NCBI RefSeq assembly: GCF_027942865.1
Contig: NC_134507.1
Location: 4,978,026-5,042,025 of the forward strand
Source of the DNA: Odontesthes bonariensis
Taxonomy: Eukaryota; Chordata; Actinopteri; Atheriniformes; Atherinopsidae
Direction: 5' to 3'
DNA length: 64,000 bases
The translations under genes and the position numbers were made by a program. Each line of letters opens with the position of its first letter. The stretch's first letter is position 1. The notes beneath the pieces are model-generated. The model was not told where the DNA came from. It saw only the letters and a program-made list of their open reading frames with translations, and made no database searches. This document shows positions 37,068 to 46,727 of the stretch, in pieces.

Positions 37068-40000
37068 ATGTCTGAGGCTGCATCTAAAGCAAATGACGCT
37101 GTGTCCGTGCTCTCAAAACGGAGCGTCAAGTTTACCTCAAAGGGTCTGGAATTCTATGTAAAGACATGTCAAGAAAAAAGGTCTACGAAGTGCAAACAAG
37201 TAAAGAAGTGTATGGATAAAATACGCGATTTGATGGAATCCAATGACAATGTGACCTCAGTGCAAGCTCAGCTGAGCAAATGTATTAAGTGCTTTGAAGA
37301 AGCCAATGATATGCATGAAGCCATTTTGAATCTTAATTTGCCAGAGGATGAAGTTGAACGGCAAAATACGTATTTTCATGCAAAACGGTCTGTGTTTTCT
37401 GATTTCATTAAAAATATCAAATGTTGGTTGTCTGATGCTGGCCATCCATATGCTCAACCAAATGATGATGAACAACCCCCTGATAACTTAAGTGTGGCTT
37501 CTGATGAGATTAATCCCGAAGACAGTGTTTCAAACGTTTCAAGTCAAGAGGAGAAACGTTCCAGAGCACATTCTAAGTTATCCAAAGCATCATCTACATC
37601 ATCTGCAAGAATAAAGACAGAAGCTGATAAAGCAGCACTTATAGAGCGCATGGCTGCATTAGAAAGGAAACATGCATTGGAAGCAAAAGCGGAAAACCTC
37701 AGAAAGGAAAAAGAACTGTTCGCTCTGGAAACGGAACTTGCTGCCGCTAATGCAAAACTGAATGTGTTGGAAATCAATTCAAAATGTGGCTCTAAAGGAT
37801 CGGACGCAATGAACTCATATTTCGACAGGAACTGGACTGATGCTCAGGGAACGCACCAGCTGAATCTACACGCAGATGACTTCGTTCCACAAAAGGATGC
37901 AGCAAATAACATTCAGAGTAAAGCTCACATTGAGGTTCAAGCTGTCACCATCAGACCATCAATGACAACTAATACCCATGTGAATGTCAGACCTGGACGA
38001 GCAGCAACAACACAAACTGACACTGGCCCAATAATAAGTCAAACTCAAACAACACAAATGGTTCCTAACGCTCTGAATCGAGCCAGCAACAGGAACTCAC
38101 GCAACGATATTATGGACATTATGCAAAGGCAGAATGACATCACTGCATTGTTGGTTCAGCAAAATTTGGCATCTGCTTTGCCAGTGAGAAATATTCCTGT
38201 GTACGATGGTGACCCTCTTCAGTCTTTTATGAGATCCTTTGAAAACTGTGTAGAAGGAAAAACTAACAATTTCAGTGATTGCTTGTCATTTTTGGAACAG
38301 TACACCAGGGGGCAGCCAAGAGATCTTGTCAGGAGCTGTCAGCATCTACCCCCAAGCGTGGGTTATCAGAGAGCCAAATTCCTTCTTATGGAGCATTTTG
38401 GAAATGAGCATAAAATTTCTTCAGCCTACATTGAAAAAATTCTCAACTGGCCCCCCATTAAAGCAGAGGATGTACCAGCATTGCAATCGTTTTCCCTGTT
38501 TCTTCGAGGTTGCTCCAATTTGACACAGCGGATAATCTACATGAAGGATTTGGACATGCCCTCCAATCTCAAACTTATTATGATGAAGCTTCCTTACAAG
38601 CTACGTGAGAAGTGGAGGAGTGTTGCATGTGATCTGCAGGAGCAAAATGGATGCAGAGTAATGTTCACTGACCTGGTGACTTTTGTGGAAAAACAAGCCA
38701 AAATAGTCTCTGATCCGCTCTTTGGTAATATTCAAGATCTGCCTCTTGTCAGCCGGAGCAAAGCCTCAAATGTCAGTTACACAAAGCAAAGAAGAAGTGG
38801 AAGCACTTTTGCCACCAGTGTCGCTACAGTGAAGGAAGGTGACAAAATCTACATGGACAGTAACATCAAGTCCACCTCTGATCAAAGCCATCTCAAATGC
38901 TGTTTATTCTGCAAACTTAACAGTCACTCTCTGGATAAATGCTCACAGTTCAAGTTGAAGATGCATCGGGACAAGATAAATTTCATAAAGGAAAATGGAA
39001 TTTGTTTTGGTTGCTTGAGAATTGGTCACACAAGCAAACATTGCAGAGGTCGTTTGGTTTGTATCGTGTGTGATCAGAAGCATCCATCAGTCCTTCACAT
39101 TCAGGAAAAGGATAAAGCTACATCCTTTAAAGATGCACAAGCTACTGTGAGCCCCCCACAGAGTGTTTCTCCTGGGCTTTCGCAGACATGTGGAGCTATT
39201 GGGGCCGGTGATGAGGATGATGCTGTCTTCTCCATTGTTGCAGTACAGGTTAAATGCCACACAAGTGAGGAGATTGTGCAAACTTATGCTTTTCTGGATC
39301 CTGGGAGTTCAGGTACATTCTGCACCATCAGTCTGGCAAGGAGACTGGGCCTGAGAGGCAAACCAGCCAACATTTTATTGAGAACCATGGGTCAGAAGAA
39401 AATTGTGAGTACCACTGTATTGTCTGGTGTGGAAGTGTCTGGCATGGATGCAAATGATTTTATTGAGTTGCCAAGTGTTTTGACACAAGAGACCATGCCA
39501 GTGTCAAGATTGAACATTCCACAGCAAGAGGATATTGCAAAATGGTCTTATCTGAGGAGCATAAAACTTCACACCCTGGATGCAGAGGTTGATCTGCTCA
39601 TTGGGACAGATGCACCTAAGGTGATGGAACCCTGGGAACTGATTAACAGTCAGGGGGAAGGACCATACGCAGTCCGAACCAGAGTCGGCTGGGTAATCAA
39701 TGGACCACTTCGTTGTGGAAACAGCTATGTCGTCACGACTAATCATATCTCTGTGGAACATCTGGAGGAGATGCTTATTAGTCAATATAATCATGATTTC
39801 AGTGAAAAAACATCAGTGGAGCAATTGGAAATGTCAAGAGAGGACATTAAGTTCATGAAAACTATGGAAACTACAACAGAACTGGAAAAAAATGGCACAA
39901 ACAGTCCTGCCTCGACAAGTGGAAATTATGATATTCCTGTTGGAGCTGGCAGCAAATACCAGCAGAAAAAAGCAAAGAAAAAGGCAAAGAAGCAAGCAAA

Positions 40001-40292
40001 GCATCAAAAAAGGCAGCAAAAGTTTGAGGGCAGAATGACTTTGGACAGTCTGACACCTCCAAGCAACAAAGATACTGAACATACAGATGCTACTGCAGAT
40101 ACAAAGGACATGGAGAACACCAACAAGGAAACGGGAGCTGAAAATTCTCTTCAACAGAAACTTCAGAGCTTCAAAGCCACACTTCGAGGGAGGATTTTGA
40201 CGCCAAAACTTGGAGAGCAGAAGATGGCAGATTTACCGGAGAAGATATTGTCATCATCGCTGATGCTACAGCTCCCAGAGGATCCTGGATGA
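37068..40292 (+). CDS. BEL/Pao Gag-protease with lysine-rich C-terminal extension
   Basis: 1074 aa from the ATG at 37068 (MSEAASK). N-terminal third: helical and charged, with a coiled-coil region at about 185-240 (ALIERMAALERKHALEAKAE). Residues about 372-550 match the BEL Gag core (VYDGDPLQSFMRSFE, LPPSVGYQRAKFLL). Two Cys/His clusters follow at about 610-670 (CCLFCKLNSHSLDKC and CFGCLRIGHTSKHC). An A17-type protease has FLDPGSSGTFC near 742 and LLIGTD near 843. After LEMSREDIKFMKTME, where the RT normally begins, comes a segment rich in Lys and Gln (KKAKKKAKKQAKHQKRQQK, about 966-985) and a polar tail that I cannot assign. Stop at 40292. Confidence 0.88.
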   Translation: MSEAASKANDAVSVLSKRSVKFTSKGLEFYVKTCQEKRSTKCKQVKKCMDKIRDLMESNDNVTSVQAQLSKCIKCFEEANDMHEAILNLNLPEDEVERQNTYFHAKRSVFSDFIKNIKCWLSDAGHPYAQPNDDEQPPDNLSVASDEINPEDSVSNVSSQEEKRSRAHSKLSKASSTSSARIKTEADKAALIERMAALERKHALEAKAENLRKEKELFALETELAAANAKLNVLEINSKCGSKGSDAMNSYFDRNWTDAQGTHQLNLHADDFVPQKDAANNIQSKAHIEVQAVTIRPSMTTNTHVNVRPGRAATTQTDTGPIISQTQTTQMVPNALNRASNRNSRNDIMDIMQRQNDITALLVQQNLASALPVRNIPVYDGDPLQSFMRSFENCVEGKTNNFSDCLSFLEQYTRGQPRDLVRSCQHLPPSVGYQRAKFLLMEHFGNEHKISSAYIEKILNWPPIKAEDVPALQSFSLFLRGCSNLTQRIIYMKDLDMPSNLKLIMMKLPYKLREKWRSVACDLQEQNGCRVMFTDLVTFVEKQAKIVSDPLFGNIQDLPLVSRSKASNVSYTKQRRSGSTFATSVATVKEGDKIYMDSNIKSTSDQSHLKCCLFCKLNSHSLDKCSQFKLKMHRDKINFIKENGICFGCLRIGHTSKHCRGRLVCIVCDQKHPSVLHIQEKDKATSFKDAQATVSPPQSVSPGLSQTCGAIGAGDEDDAVFSIVAVQVKCHTSEEIVQTYAFLDPGSSGTFCTISLARRLGLRGKPANILLRTMGQKKIVSTTVLSGVEVSGMDANDFIELPSVLTQETMPVSRLNIPQQEDIAKWSYLRSIKLHTLDAEVDLLIGTDAPKVMEPWELINSQGEGPYAVRTRVGWVINGPLRCGNSYVVTTNHISVEHLEEMLISQYNHDFSEKTSVEQLEMSREDIKFMKTMETTTELEKNGTNSPASTSGNYDIPVGAGSKYQQKKAKKKAKKQAKHQKRQQKFEGRMTLDSLTPPSNKDTEHTDATADTKDMENTNKETGAENSLQQKLQSFKATLRGRILTPKLGEQKMADLPEKILSSSLMLQLPEDPG

Positions 40293-40369
40293 TGGGCCAA
40301 GTTCTGAGTACCAAGTCTGATGCCAGCGGCCTGTAACAAAGATCTGCCTGCTCCTGGAGGCCACAGTAT
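40238..40369 (+). pseudogene. Relic of the BEL integrase C-terminus, out of frame
   Basis: In a frame different from the Gag-protease ORF, 40238-40336 reads GEDIVIIADATAPRGSW and MGQVLSTKSD, then a stop. A shifted frame after it gives RPVTKICLLLEA. Both are the usual end of BEL/Pao Pol. They show that the element once had a full pol and lost its middle, with an extra small deletion here. Confidence 0.75.
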
Positions 40370-40563
40370 AGGATCATGGACATTGGACATTATTCTTTCT
40401 TTCTCCCTGACTACTCTATCCTCTGTCTGTGTTTTTTGTTCACAGCATACCAGAAGAAGACAGAAGAATCCTCTTTGTAGAGTTAGGGAGAGATAAAGGG
40501 AATAGCTCCTTGTAAAAATGAATATAATTGTGAGTTTAAACTTTTCACAATTAGGGGCCGGAA

Positions 40564-41033
40564 TGTTGGAGCTATTTGTTATTTTGTATATTTGTCTCAC
40601 TTATTAGTTAGTTATCTTTTGGGGGTTTAGTTTGGGGAATAAACCTTTTTTGGTTGTTTATGATATTTAGTATTGTTTGAGTTAATTTGGGTATTTAATT
40701 ATGCTTTTATTCTGAAAGCACTGGGTAGCTGGGGCGCACTGGAGAGTTTACTTAGATGAGCAGGCAATCACAGGTGAGCAGGCACCTGAGGGCAAATAGG
40801 TTTTTACCAGGGCAAGAGAGGCGGCAAAGGCCATTGTCATTTGTTTGTTTGCTTGTTTTTGGAGAAATAAACCGAAAGAAACGTGGTTTTTTGCCTGGAC
40901 AATGGACTCAATTACCTGCGTAAATTCACTCCCATGGTGTCTCAGTGGCCGTTTGATTTCATTTAGTTTATTATGGTTTTGACATCTTTTTTGTTTTTTG
41001 ATTATCGACACAAGAGGACAAATAGCCACTACA
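40564..41033 (+). repeat. 3' LTR of the BEL/Pao element
   Basis: 470 bp, nearly identical to 36149-36618. It is preceded by the purine-rich AGGGGCCGGAA (40553-40563), a likely polypurine tract. Confidence 0.9.
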
Positions 41034-41285
41034 GATATTACCGAATAGAAGCATGTATAAAATTAAAAACCCTGCAAAACTCCATGAGTAACTCTGCTAT
41101 GTGTGGAAGATTGTTCATTTACATTAACAAAATATTGTAAAACAATTACTTAAACCAGCCTAATTCGTCTCCTCTAATCCCCAAAATACTTTCAAGCTTC
41201 TGTAATAGAATGTCATGACTGACTGTATCAAATACATTACTGCGATCAAACAGGACAAGCACAGACACCATCAGAAGTAATGAGA
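41034..41285 (-). mobile_element. Right part of the L2-like LINE split by the BEL element
   Basis: The minus strand reads VSVLVLFDRSNVFDTVSHDILL, an altered form of the L2 palm motif, continuing towards the BEL insertion. It is decayed. Confidence 0.6.
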
Positions 41286-42395
41286 ATTTTTTATTTTTTT
41301 TCTAAATATAAAGCCTTAATTGCAACCTTAAAAGCCTGGTTTATATAACCTGCCAACAAGATGCATGTGAGTTACTGGAAGTGACTGCTTGGCAGAGCAG
41401 TTTCTCTGGAGGCTTCATCATCCTCATGTTATGACATGCCTACAGGAAGCCTACTCTCATAGAAATATCACAGTTCTGATCAGATCACTTTCACTACGAC
41501 TCTGACAACGACACACTGTCTTCGTCTGCTGAATGCACAAATTCATTGTTGACATCAGGTAAGTACTAAAATCTACATTTATTTGATACTTTATACTTTA
41601 TTGCATATCTATTTTGAGTTTAGACCTAAAAAACATAAGCTTTCACAAACTGACCCTGTTTACTTTGAGTGCAACATCAAGAAAACCGAACGATAAAAAG
41701 GTCTGAAAGATGCAAATAGACTGTAGAATGTGAACATTTTCTTGGTATTGTACATGTTAAATCACATGCTGTACAAGTTCTGAAAGTAAATCTTCTAAAA
41801 AACAATAAGCATCATTTAGAGACTAACATTCAACTTCACCTGTATGTAAGTTTCTGATTTAAAGTTGGATCGGCTCCAATCACAGCTACTTCCTCTAAGC
41901 GCATTTGGGTTTTTTGCAGCGTTCGACATGTAAAGACTTGTCAAAAGTCTTGTCAAAAGTCTTGTCAGTATACATTAAACAAGGGTAGCCAGTGAGCTTA
42001 GCTCAGGGAAACAGCTGAAGCTGGCCTGACTCTGTACAAAGGCAACAGACTCTGTCCATCACCACCAGTAACGCTGGCAGGTATCCCTTTAGCTGTCTTC
42101 ACAACATCTTTTTCCAAGTTCTGAAATATATACTTGTTAATCAGTGAGCTAATGAAAGGTAAAAAGGAAAAAAATAGGCTAATGATTGCTTTTACATTCC
42201 CATTCAGATATGTTTACGTGGTGGCTGCTTTTGTCGAAGGCTTGTAGAGACATGGGGCACCACATGGATAAACAAACATTGCATTTCTCAAAATGTCAGA
42301 TTTTTACTTTTACCACTTGTGACATGAAATGCTAAGGTTTTAACCACTTTTTTTTTTCTCCATTTCTCTTCTCTTTGTCTACAAAGACTGCTGAA
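41286..42395 (+). other. oxer1-like upstream region with candidate 5' UTR exon
   Basis: A strong splice donor CAG|GTAAGT lies at 41558/41559. A long pyrimidine tract before ACAAAG|ACTG at 42386/42387 is a fair acceptor. Together they suggest one untranslated exon ending at 41558 that joins ten bases upstream of the ATG. The promoter itself was not recognised. Confidence 0.45.
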
Positions 42396-43352
42396 ATGAG
42401 CCAAAATGAAACCAGTTCCCAGTTCCACGAAAGCAGCATTGGAAACATGTTCCTGCAAATTGTCCTGATCATTGAGTTGATTGTGGGGCTACCAGGAATC
42501 ATCTTGGCATTATGGATTTTCTGCGTACGAATGAAGCAGTGGAAACCTCACGTTATCTTCCTCTTTAACCTGGTTCTGGCTGACTTCCTGCTTCTTATCA
42601 GTGTGCCCTTCCGCCTTGACGCACACATACAAAACAACCACTGGAGGTTTGGATCGATCTGGTGCCGCATTAACCTCTACATGTTGTCTGTTAATCGCTC
42701 GGCCAGTATCGCATTCATGACAGTTGTGGCTGTGGACCGTTACTTTAAGGTGGTCCATCCGCATCACTGCCTCAGCCGAATTACTACGACTCAGGCAGGC
42801 AGGCTTGCAGGTCTTATATGGGCTGTTGTGATTGCCCCTCGGGTTCCACTGTTGACCATCGACCTCCTCCAGAAGTCCGGCAACGTATCTCTGTGTCGCA
42901 GCTTCAACTCCTATGAAGTCATCCCTAAGGCAGTGGTTGTGCACTATGTGGTTTACGTGGCAGAGTTCTTCCTGTCATGGTTCTTGTTGCTCTTCTGCTC
43001 AGCCAGCATCGCCTGCCACCTCTGCAAACGGCGCATGAACAGGCTGAAGATGGTGCGGAAGGCCATTCGAACAGTAGTAGTGATTAGCCTGGTGTTCACC
43101 TTCTGCTTCATGCCAAGTGTCGTCACAGGCGTGGCAGGATTGCACATCAAGACATTCTACCCCAAAGAGAAGGCGTATTACAATACATGCACTCAACTCT
43201 TCATGGTATGCATTGGTATCACCTACCTGAACAGTGCCTTGGACCCTCTCATCTATTTTTACTCCAGTTCCACTTTTAATGTTACTTTGAAGAGGTCCCT
43301 CACTTTGAAAAAGAATGCCAGAGCAGCTAAAAGACCTAAAAGAAAAATCTGA
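42396..43352 (+). CDS. oxer1: Class A GPCR, hydroxycarboxylic/oxoeicosanoid receptor group (oxer1-like)
   Basis: 318 aa from the first ATG (MSQNETSS); seven membrane segments in one exon. Features: N-glycosylation site at Asn4, TM1 GLPGIILALWIFC (31-43), TM2 LADFLLLISVPFR (61-73), conserved TM3 Cys90, NLYMLSVNRSAS (93-104), DRYFKVVHPHH (114-124; the DRY-type motif), CLPS-like CFMPS in TM6, DPLIY at 283-287 as the NPxxY equivalent, and a short basic tail. The VVHPHH motif and TM3 pattern mark the HCAR/OXER1/GPR31 group; CTQLF and TYLNSALDP favour OXER1. HAAO and OXER1 are neighbours in mammals, which supports the name. The group couples to Gi and senses hydroxy fatty or carboxylic acids; the fish ligand cannot be read from sequence. 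AATAAA at 44305-44310 is a possible poly(A) signal. Confidence 0.85.
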   Translation: MSQNETSSQFHESSIGNMFLQIVLIIELIVGLPGIILALWIFCVRMKQWKPHVIFLFNLVLADFLLLISVPFRLDAHIQNNHWRFGSIWCRINLYMLSVNRSASIAFMTVVAVDRYFKVVHPHHCLSRITTTQAGRLAGLIWAVVIAPRVPLLTIDLLQKSGNVSLCRSFNSYEVIPKAVVVHYVVYVAEFFLSWFLLLFCSASIACHLCKRRMNRLKMVRKAIRTVVVISLVFTFCFMPSVVTGVAGLHIKTFYPKEKAYYNTCTQLFMVCIGITYLNSALDPLIYFYSSSTFNVTLKRSLTLKKNARAAKRPKRKI

Positions 43353-45219
43353 TCTAATATTGTAATATTGTAGTTCCTCAGTGAGTGACTGAAAAAAAAA
43401 TGCGTTTGCAAAGACCTTCAGTACCTCTGAACTCTGATATTGGATTCATTATAATCATACTCCTGCAGGACCTTGACAACTAAAGAAGATTCAAAGTAAA
43501 GAGAAAGCTTGCATGTCTTTTGGAATCTTTAAACTTTTATTTGAGACGACTGGCTACAAATGTTGCAGCGTTTTATATTAAATGCTTAGCTTATTATTTG
43601 CTGTATCTATTCATGGAAAATTGCACCCTCTTTCAAGGTGCAATATAACAGGACATATATTCAGTCTTTATCTCGTCTAAAAATGAGACGAATACAACCT
43701 GAGACAAACAAGCAACACGCGACCTTTTTTTTTAAAACAAAAGAAGCGTTGTGTGAAAAGGTTCAGCAGCTTTTAGAGACACGCTTTGCTCCAAGAATGG
43801 CAGCGCAGTAAGAGCAGCTTGCTGCACTAACTCTGGACATATTGTGTCCTAGTTTGCATAATGCTGAGATTTTGTAACAATCTTTCCTCTGTGAAAACAC
43901 TGATTTTTAAAAAAAAACATTATTACGTGCTGCTTTGGAAGCTGTGTTGCTGGAATGGTTTCAGCTTTGTTCTCTTTAGGGGGATTCAGGCCGGGAAAAG
44001 ACAAAACCTCTTATCTAAGTGGGAAGGCAGGCCTACTCACATAAGGCAGCCCGCTGCCCACTCTGAACTACATGTCCCGTACTTGTTTTGCCCTTTTTTT
44101 GGTCCTTTACACATTTTAAACTATTTTATTTGCATTTTTTGTTTTATTGCTGATTTTATAAATGATTTACTGTGATCTGCAAATTGCTTTTCTGAGTGTG
44201 TTGTTTTACATTTTCACTTTTTCTCTTTGTTTATTTCCTTGCTTGTGTTCTTTATTTGTTTTGTAAAGCCCTGCGTTGCATTTTGTTTGAAAGAATGCCG
44301 CATGAATAAAGACTGTGTGATTGACTGACTGACAAACATGATCCCTGTATGATCTGCGATTGCGTTTAAACAACCCGCAGCCACTCATTGTCTGGAGCAG
44401 GTTAAGATGCTTTTTTTTTGTGTTTACAAGGATCTGCCTTTTCATATTTATTTGAAACACCCACAATTCTAAGAACAACTCACTTTTCCACTTGTCTATA
44501 CGCTGTCTGTCCTAGCATTGGATGCCACGACAAAATATATGTGATTGTATCTATGATTGCTCAGATGTAAGCATTAAAAGGAAAGTTTGTTACCAAACTT
44601 GCAAATCAGTTCAGTTTCATGAGCTACATACATGTATATACATGTAATATGAAATTGAACTGATTTGCATTTTTTGGTTGTCTTGGCAGAACATTTTCCA
44701 TTTTTTTTCATTACTAACTAAGTGACTAGAGAGATGGTTCGAACATTTTTTGTTCTGCAAAGAGCACTTTTCACTTCATGTTTCGTAAGAAGAAAGCTGA
44801 ATAAATGTTGCCTATTATGAAAATGAAAATAAAAAAAAAGCATGACAAAAAGGGGATGTGAAATCTAAATATTTGAAGAAATATATCACATGATTTTAGC
44901 ACTCTTGTCAGTGAGGAGGTTCCTGGTTTAAATGTCAGCTAAGGCCCTCTTTGTGGAGTTGGCTTGTTCACCCCACGCATGCCTGAATGTTAATGGCTTC
45001 CTCCCACAGTCCAAACACATTCATGTTGTTATAATTGGTAATTCCAAAGGATCTGCTATAACTTTCAGTAAGTATGATATTAACTACATGAACGAACGTC
45101 TGACGTTACAGTTTATTACATGCAAGTCTTTCGTCATCTTTCCTGCTTTATTAAATTTAAGGCATTAATAAGGTTTATTATTTTATGTTAGGTGTTTCCT
45201 GACAACACTTTACTATAAA
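43353..45219. other. oxer1 3' UTR and intergenic sequence
   Basis: The first kilobase, to the AATAAA at 44305-44310, is probably the 3' untranslated region. The rest is AT-rich with no recognised gene. Short ORFs lack known motifs. Confidence 0.5.
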
Positions 45220-46320
45220 AATACGCAGCTGCATGACTTCACAGACCCAACTGACATTCAGCTATGAGGAATTTATAACTCAGTATAAGGTTCCTGTCAC
45301 TCCAAGAGAATATAGCATTGTCTTTGATGCTATCCCATCTGGTCTGCTCATGTTGTTCAGGCATGTTGACTTTTCTTCCATCCAGCCTATGAGTCCTCTT
45401 GACCCTAAACAGACCGCTGTTGTTTCTCAACTCAATTAAAAGCTGTTAATTCCAAAATCCGTTCTTTATTCCAAGAAAATCTGGTTTCATCCCCATCTTG
45501 TGTATCTTATTGGAACTCCTTTGTGCAGAATGTTAATTGGGAAAAAGTTTGGTCTCTCCCACACAAGTTTTTTCTCACTAATAAAGTCAAAGAAGTCAAT
45601 TTTAATTGAATTCATAAATTTTATCCAACTAAGCACTCTCTTCAGAAATATAAAGCTGATGTTGATATTTCCTGTTCTTTTTGTAAGTTTTACCCAGAAA
45701 CATCTGCTCATCTGTTTTGGAACTGTACATGCTCGAAGAAGTTCTGGAAAGACATTTGTTGCTCTGATATCCAACTATTTCCAGCCAGATTTCCCAAGAG
45801 AGTCTGGCTGCAGAGTGCAGGTCTGCAGCCAGACGCCTCTCAGATTTCCTTCTTTTCTTTGAAATTTTTTTGTTTGGTATCAGAGATTTCAAGGCGAAAG
45901 ATTCCTCTCCCACATACCTTATCAATCTAATATTGTTGCTTGCTAAATTTCATATTCATAAAAGTAAAATAATGCACAGGAAACCACTTTTTGACCTCTT
46001 CGTAATAGATGTAAAATTGTATCTTGACTCAATCTCGAATTCAATTAAAAAAAAAGGCTATAAAAACAATAAGTATTTGGAAAGACTATAACTTATTTTT
46101 GTAACTCGCATTTACTTGTGTAATTTATTTATTTATTTTTTTCCTTTTCCCTTTTTTCTCTCTCTTCTGTTCTAACAGTTTTCTATCGTTGTATTTTTTA
46201 ACTATGTTCTTTTTTCATTTTATGTACTTTGTTCATTACTGCACACTATTTATTTCATGACTGCTGTTACTGTGATATTGTGAAGATAAATAAAGTTTAT
46301 TAAAAAAAAAAAAAAAAAAA
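45220..46320 (+). mobile_element. L1-clade LINE, 3' fragment with poly(A) tail
   Basis: It reads in several frames on the plus strand: VWSLPHKFFLTNKVKEVNF, a CX2C pair (CSFC), AHLFWNC and KFWKDIC. This is the L1 C-terminal Cys/His region also seen at 4303-5290. Stops and frameshifts break it. It ends in ATAAATAAAG and an 18-base A tail at 46303-46320. The start is approximate. Confidence 0.7.
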
Positions 46321-46626
46321 GAACCGCGGAAAGGTGACGAACACTGGCATATTTTCGCCTTAAAAATGTAAATATATTTGGCATTTGCATTGTGTCTGCT
46401 CGCCTACCCGTTTGAAATGTATAAATAACATCTCATGCAAAATATTTAAAGTCACCTGCTTTTCACTGAGCTTCCCGTTGTTGGACGTCTTTTGTCTCGA
46501 AGTCTCGACATATATGTAGAAGGATTTTTTTATCAGCGTCAAAGAGGTAATAAAGAAAAGAAAATCAATTTTGTAACGGTTACTCTGATGTCATACATAA
46601 AGCAAATTGCAGCCGGCTTGCAGTGA
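46321..46626. other. Spacer between LINE tail and tRNA
   Basis: No coding sequence was recognised; this is the immediate 5' flank of the tRNA gene. Confidence 0.5.
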
Positions 46627-46720
46627 GCTCCAGTGGCGCAATCGGTTAGCGCGCGGTACTTATATGACAGTACATTGTAGAGCAATGCCGAGGTTGTGAG
46701 TTCGAGCCTCACCTGGAGCA
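46627..46720 (+). tRNA. tRNA-Ile(UAU) with intron
   Basis: 94 bp. The acceptor stem GCTCCAG pairs with CTGGAGC (discriminator A). The D arm contains GTGGCGCAATCGGTTAGCGC and the T arm TGAGTTCGAGCCTCA. Anticodon TAT is at 46661-46663 in the loop CTTATAA. A 20-bp intron (46665-46684, TGACAGTACATTGTAGAGCA) follows position 37, as is usual for vertebrate tRNA-Ile(UAU), leaving a 74-nt mature tRNA. Boxes A and B are intact. It decodes the rare AUA codon. Confidence 0.96.
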
Positions 46721-46723
46721 GTC

Positions 46724-46727
46724 TTTT
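46724..46727 (+). terminator. Pol III terminator of tRNA-Ile
   Basis: TTTT three bases after the tRNA 3' end. Confidence 0.75.

Larger units (their letters stand above)
36149..41033 (+). mobile_element. BEL/Pao LTR retrotransposon lacking most of pol
   Basis: 4885 bp. Two 470-bp LTRs begin TGTTGGAGC and end GCCACTACA, and differ by about one base (CCCAAGG against CCCATGG). A 5-bp target duplication GATAT lies at 36144-36148 and 41034-41038. It carries one 1074-codon ORF with Gag and A17-type protease. Reverse transcriptase, RNase H and nearly all of the integrase are missing. Non-autonomous but recently mobile, so it probably used enzymes from a complete relative. Confidence 0.9.
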
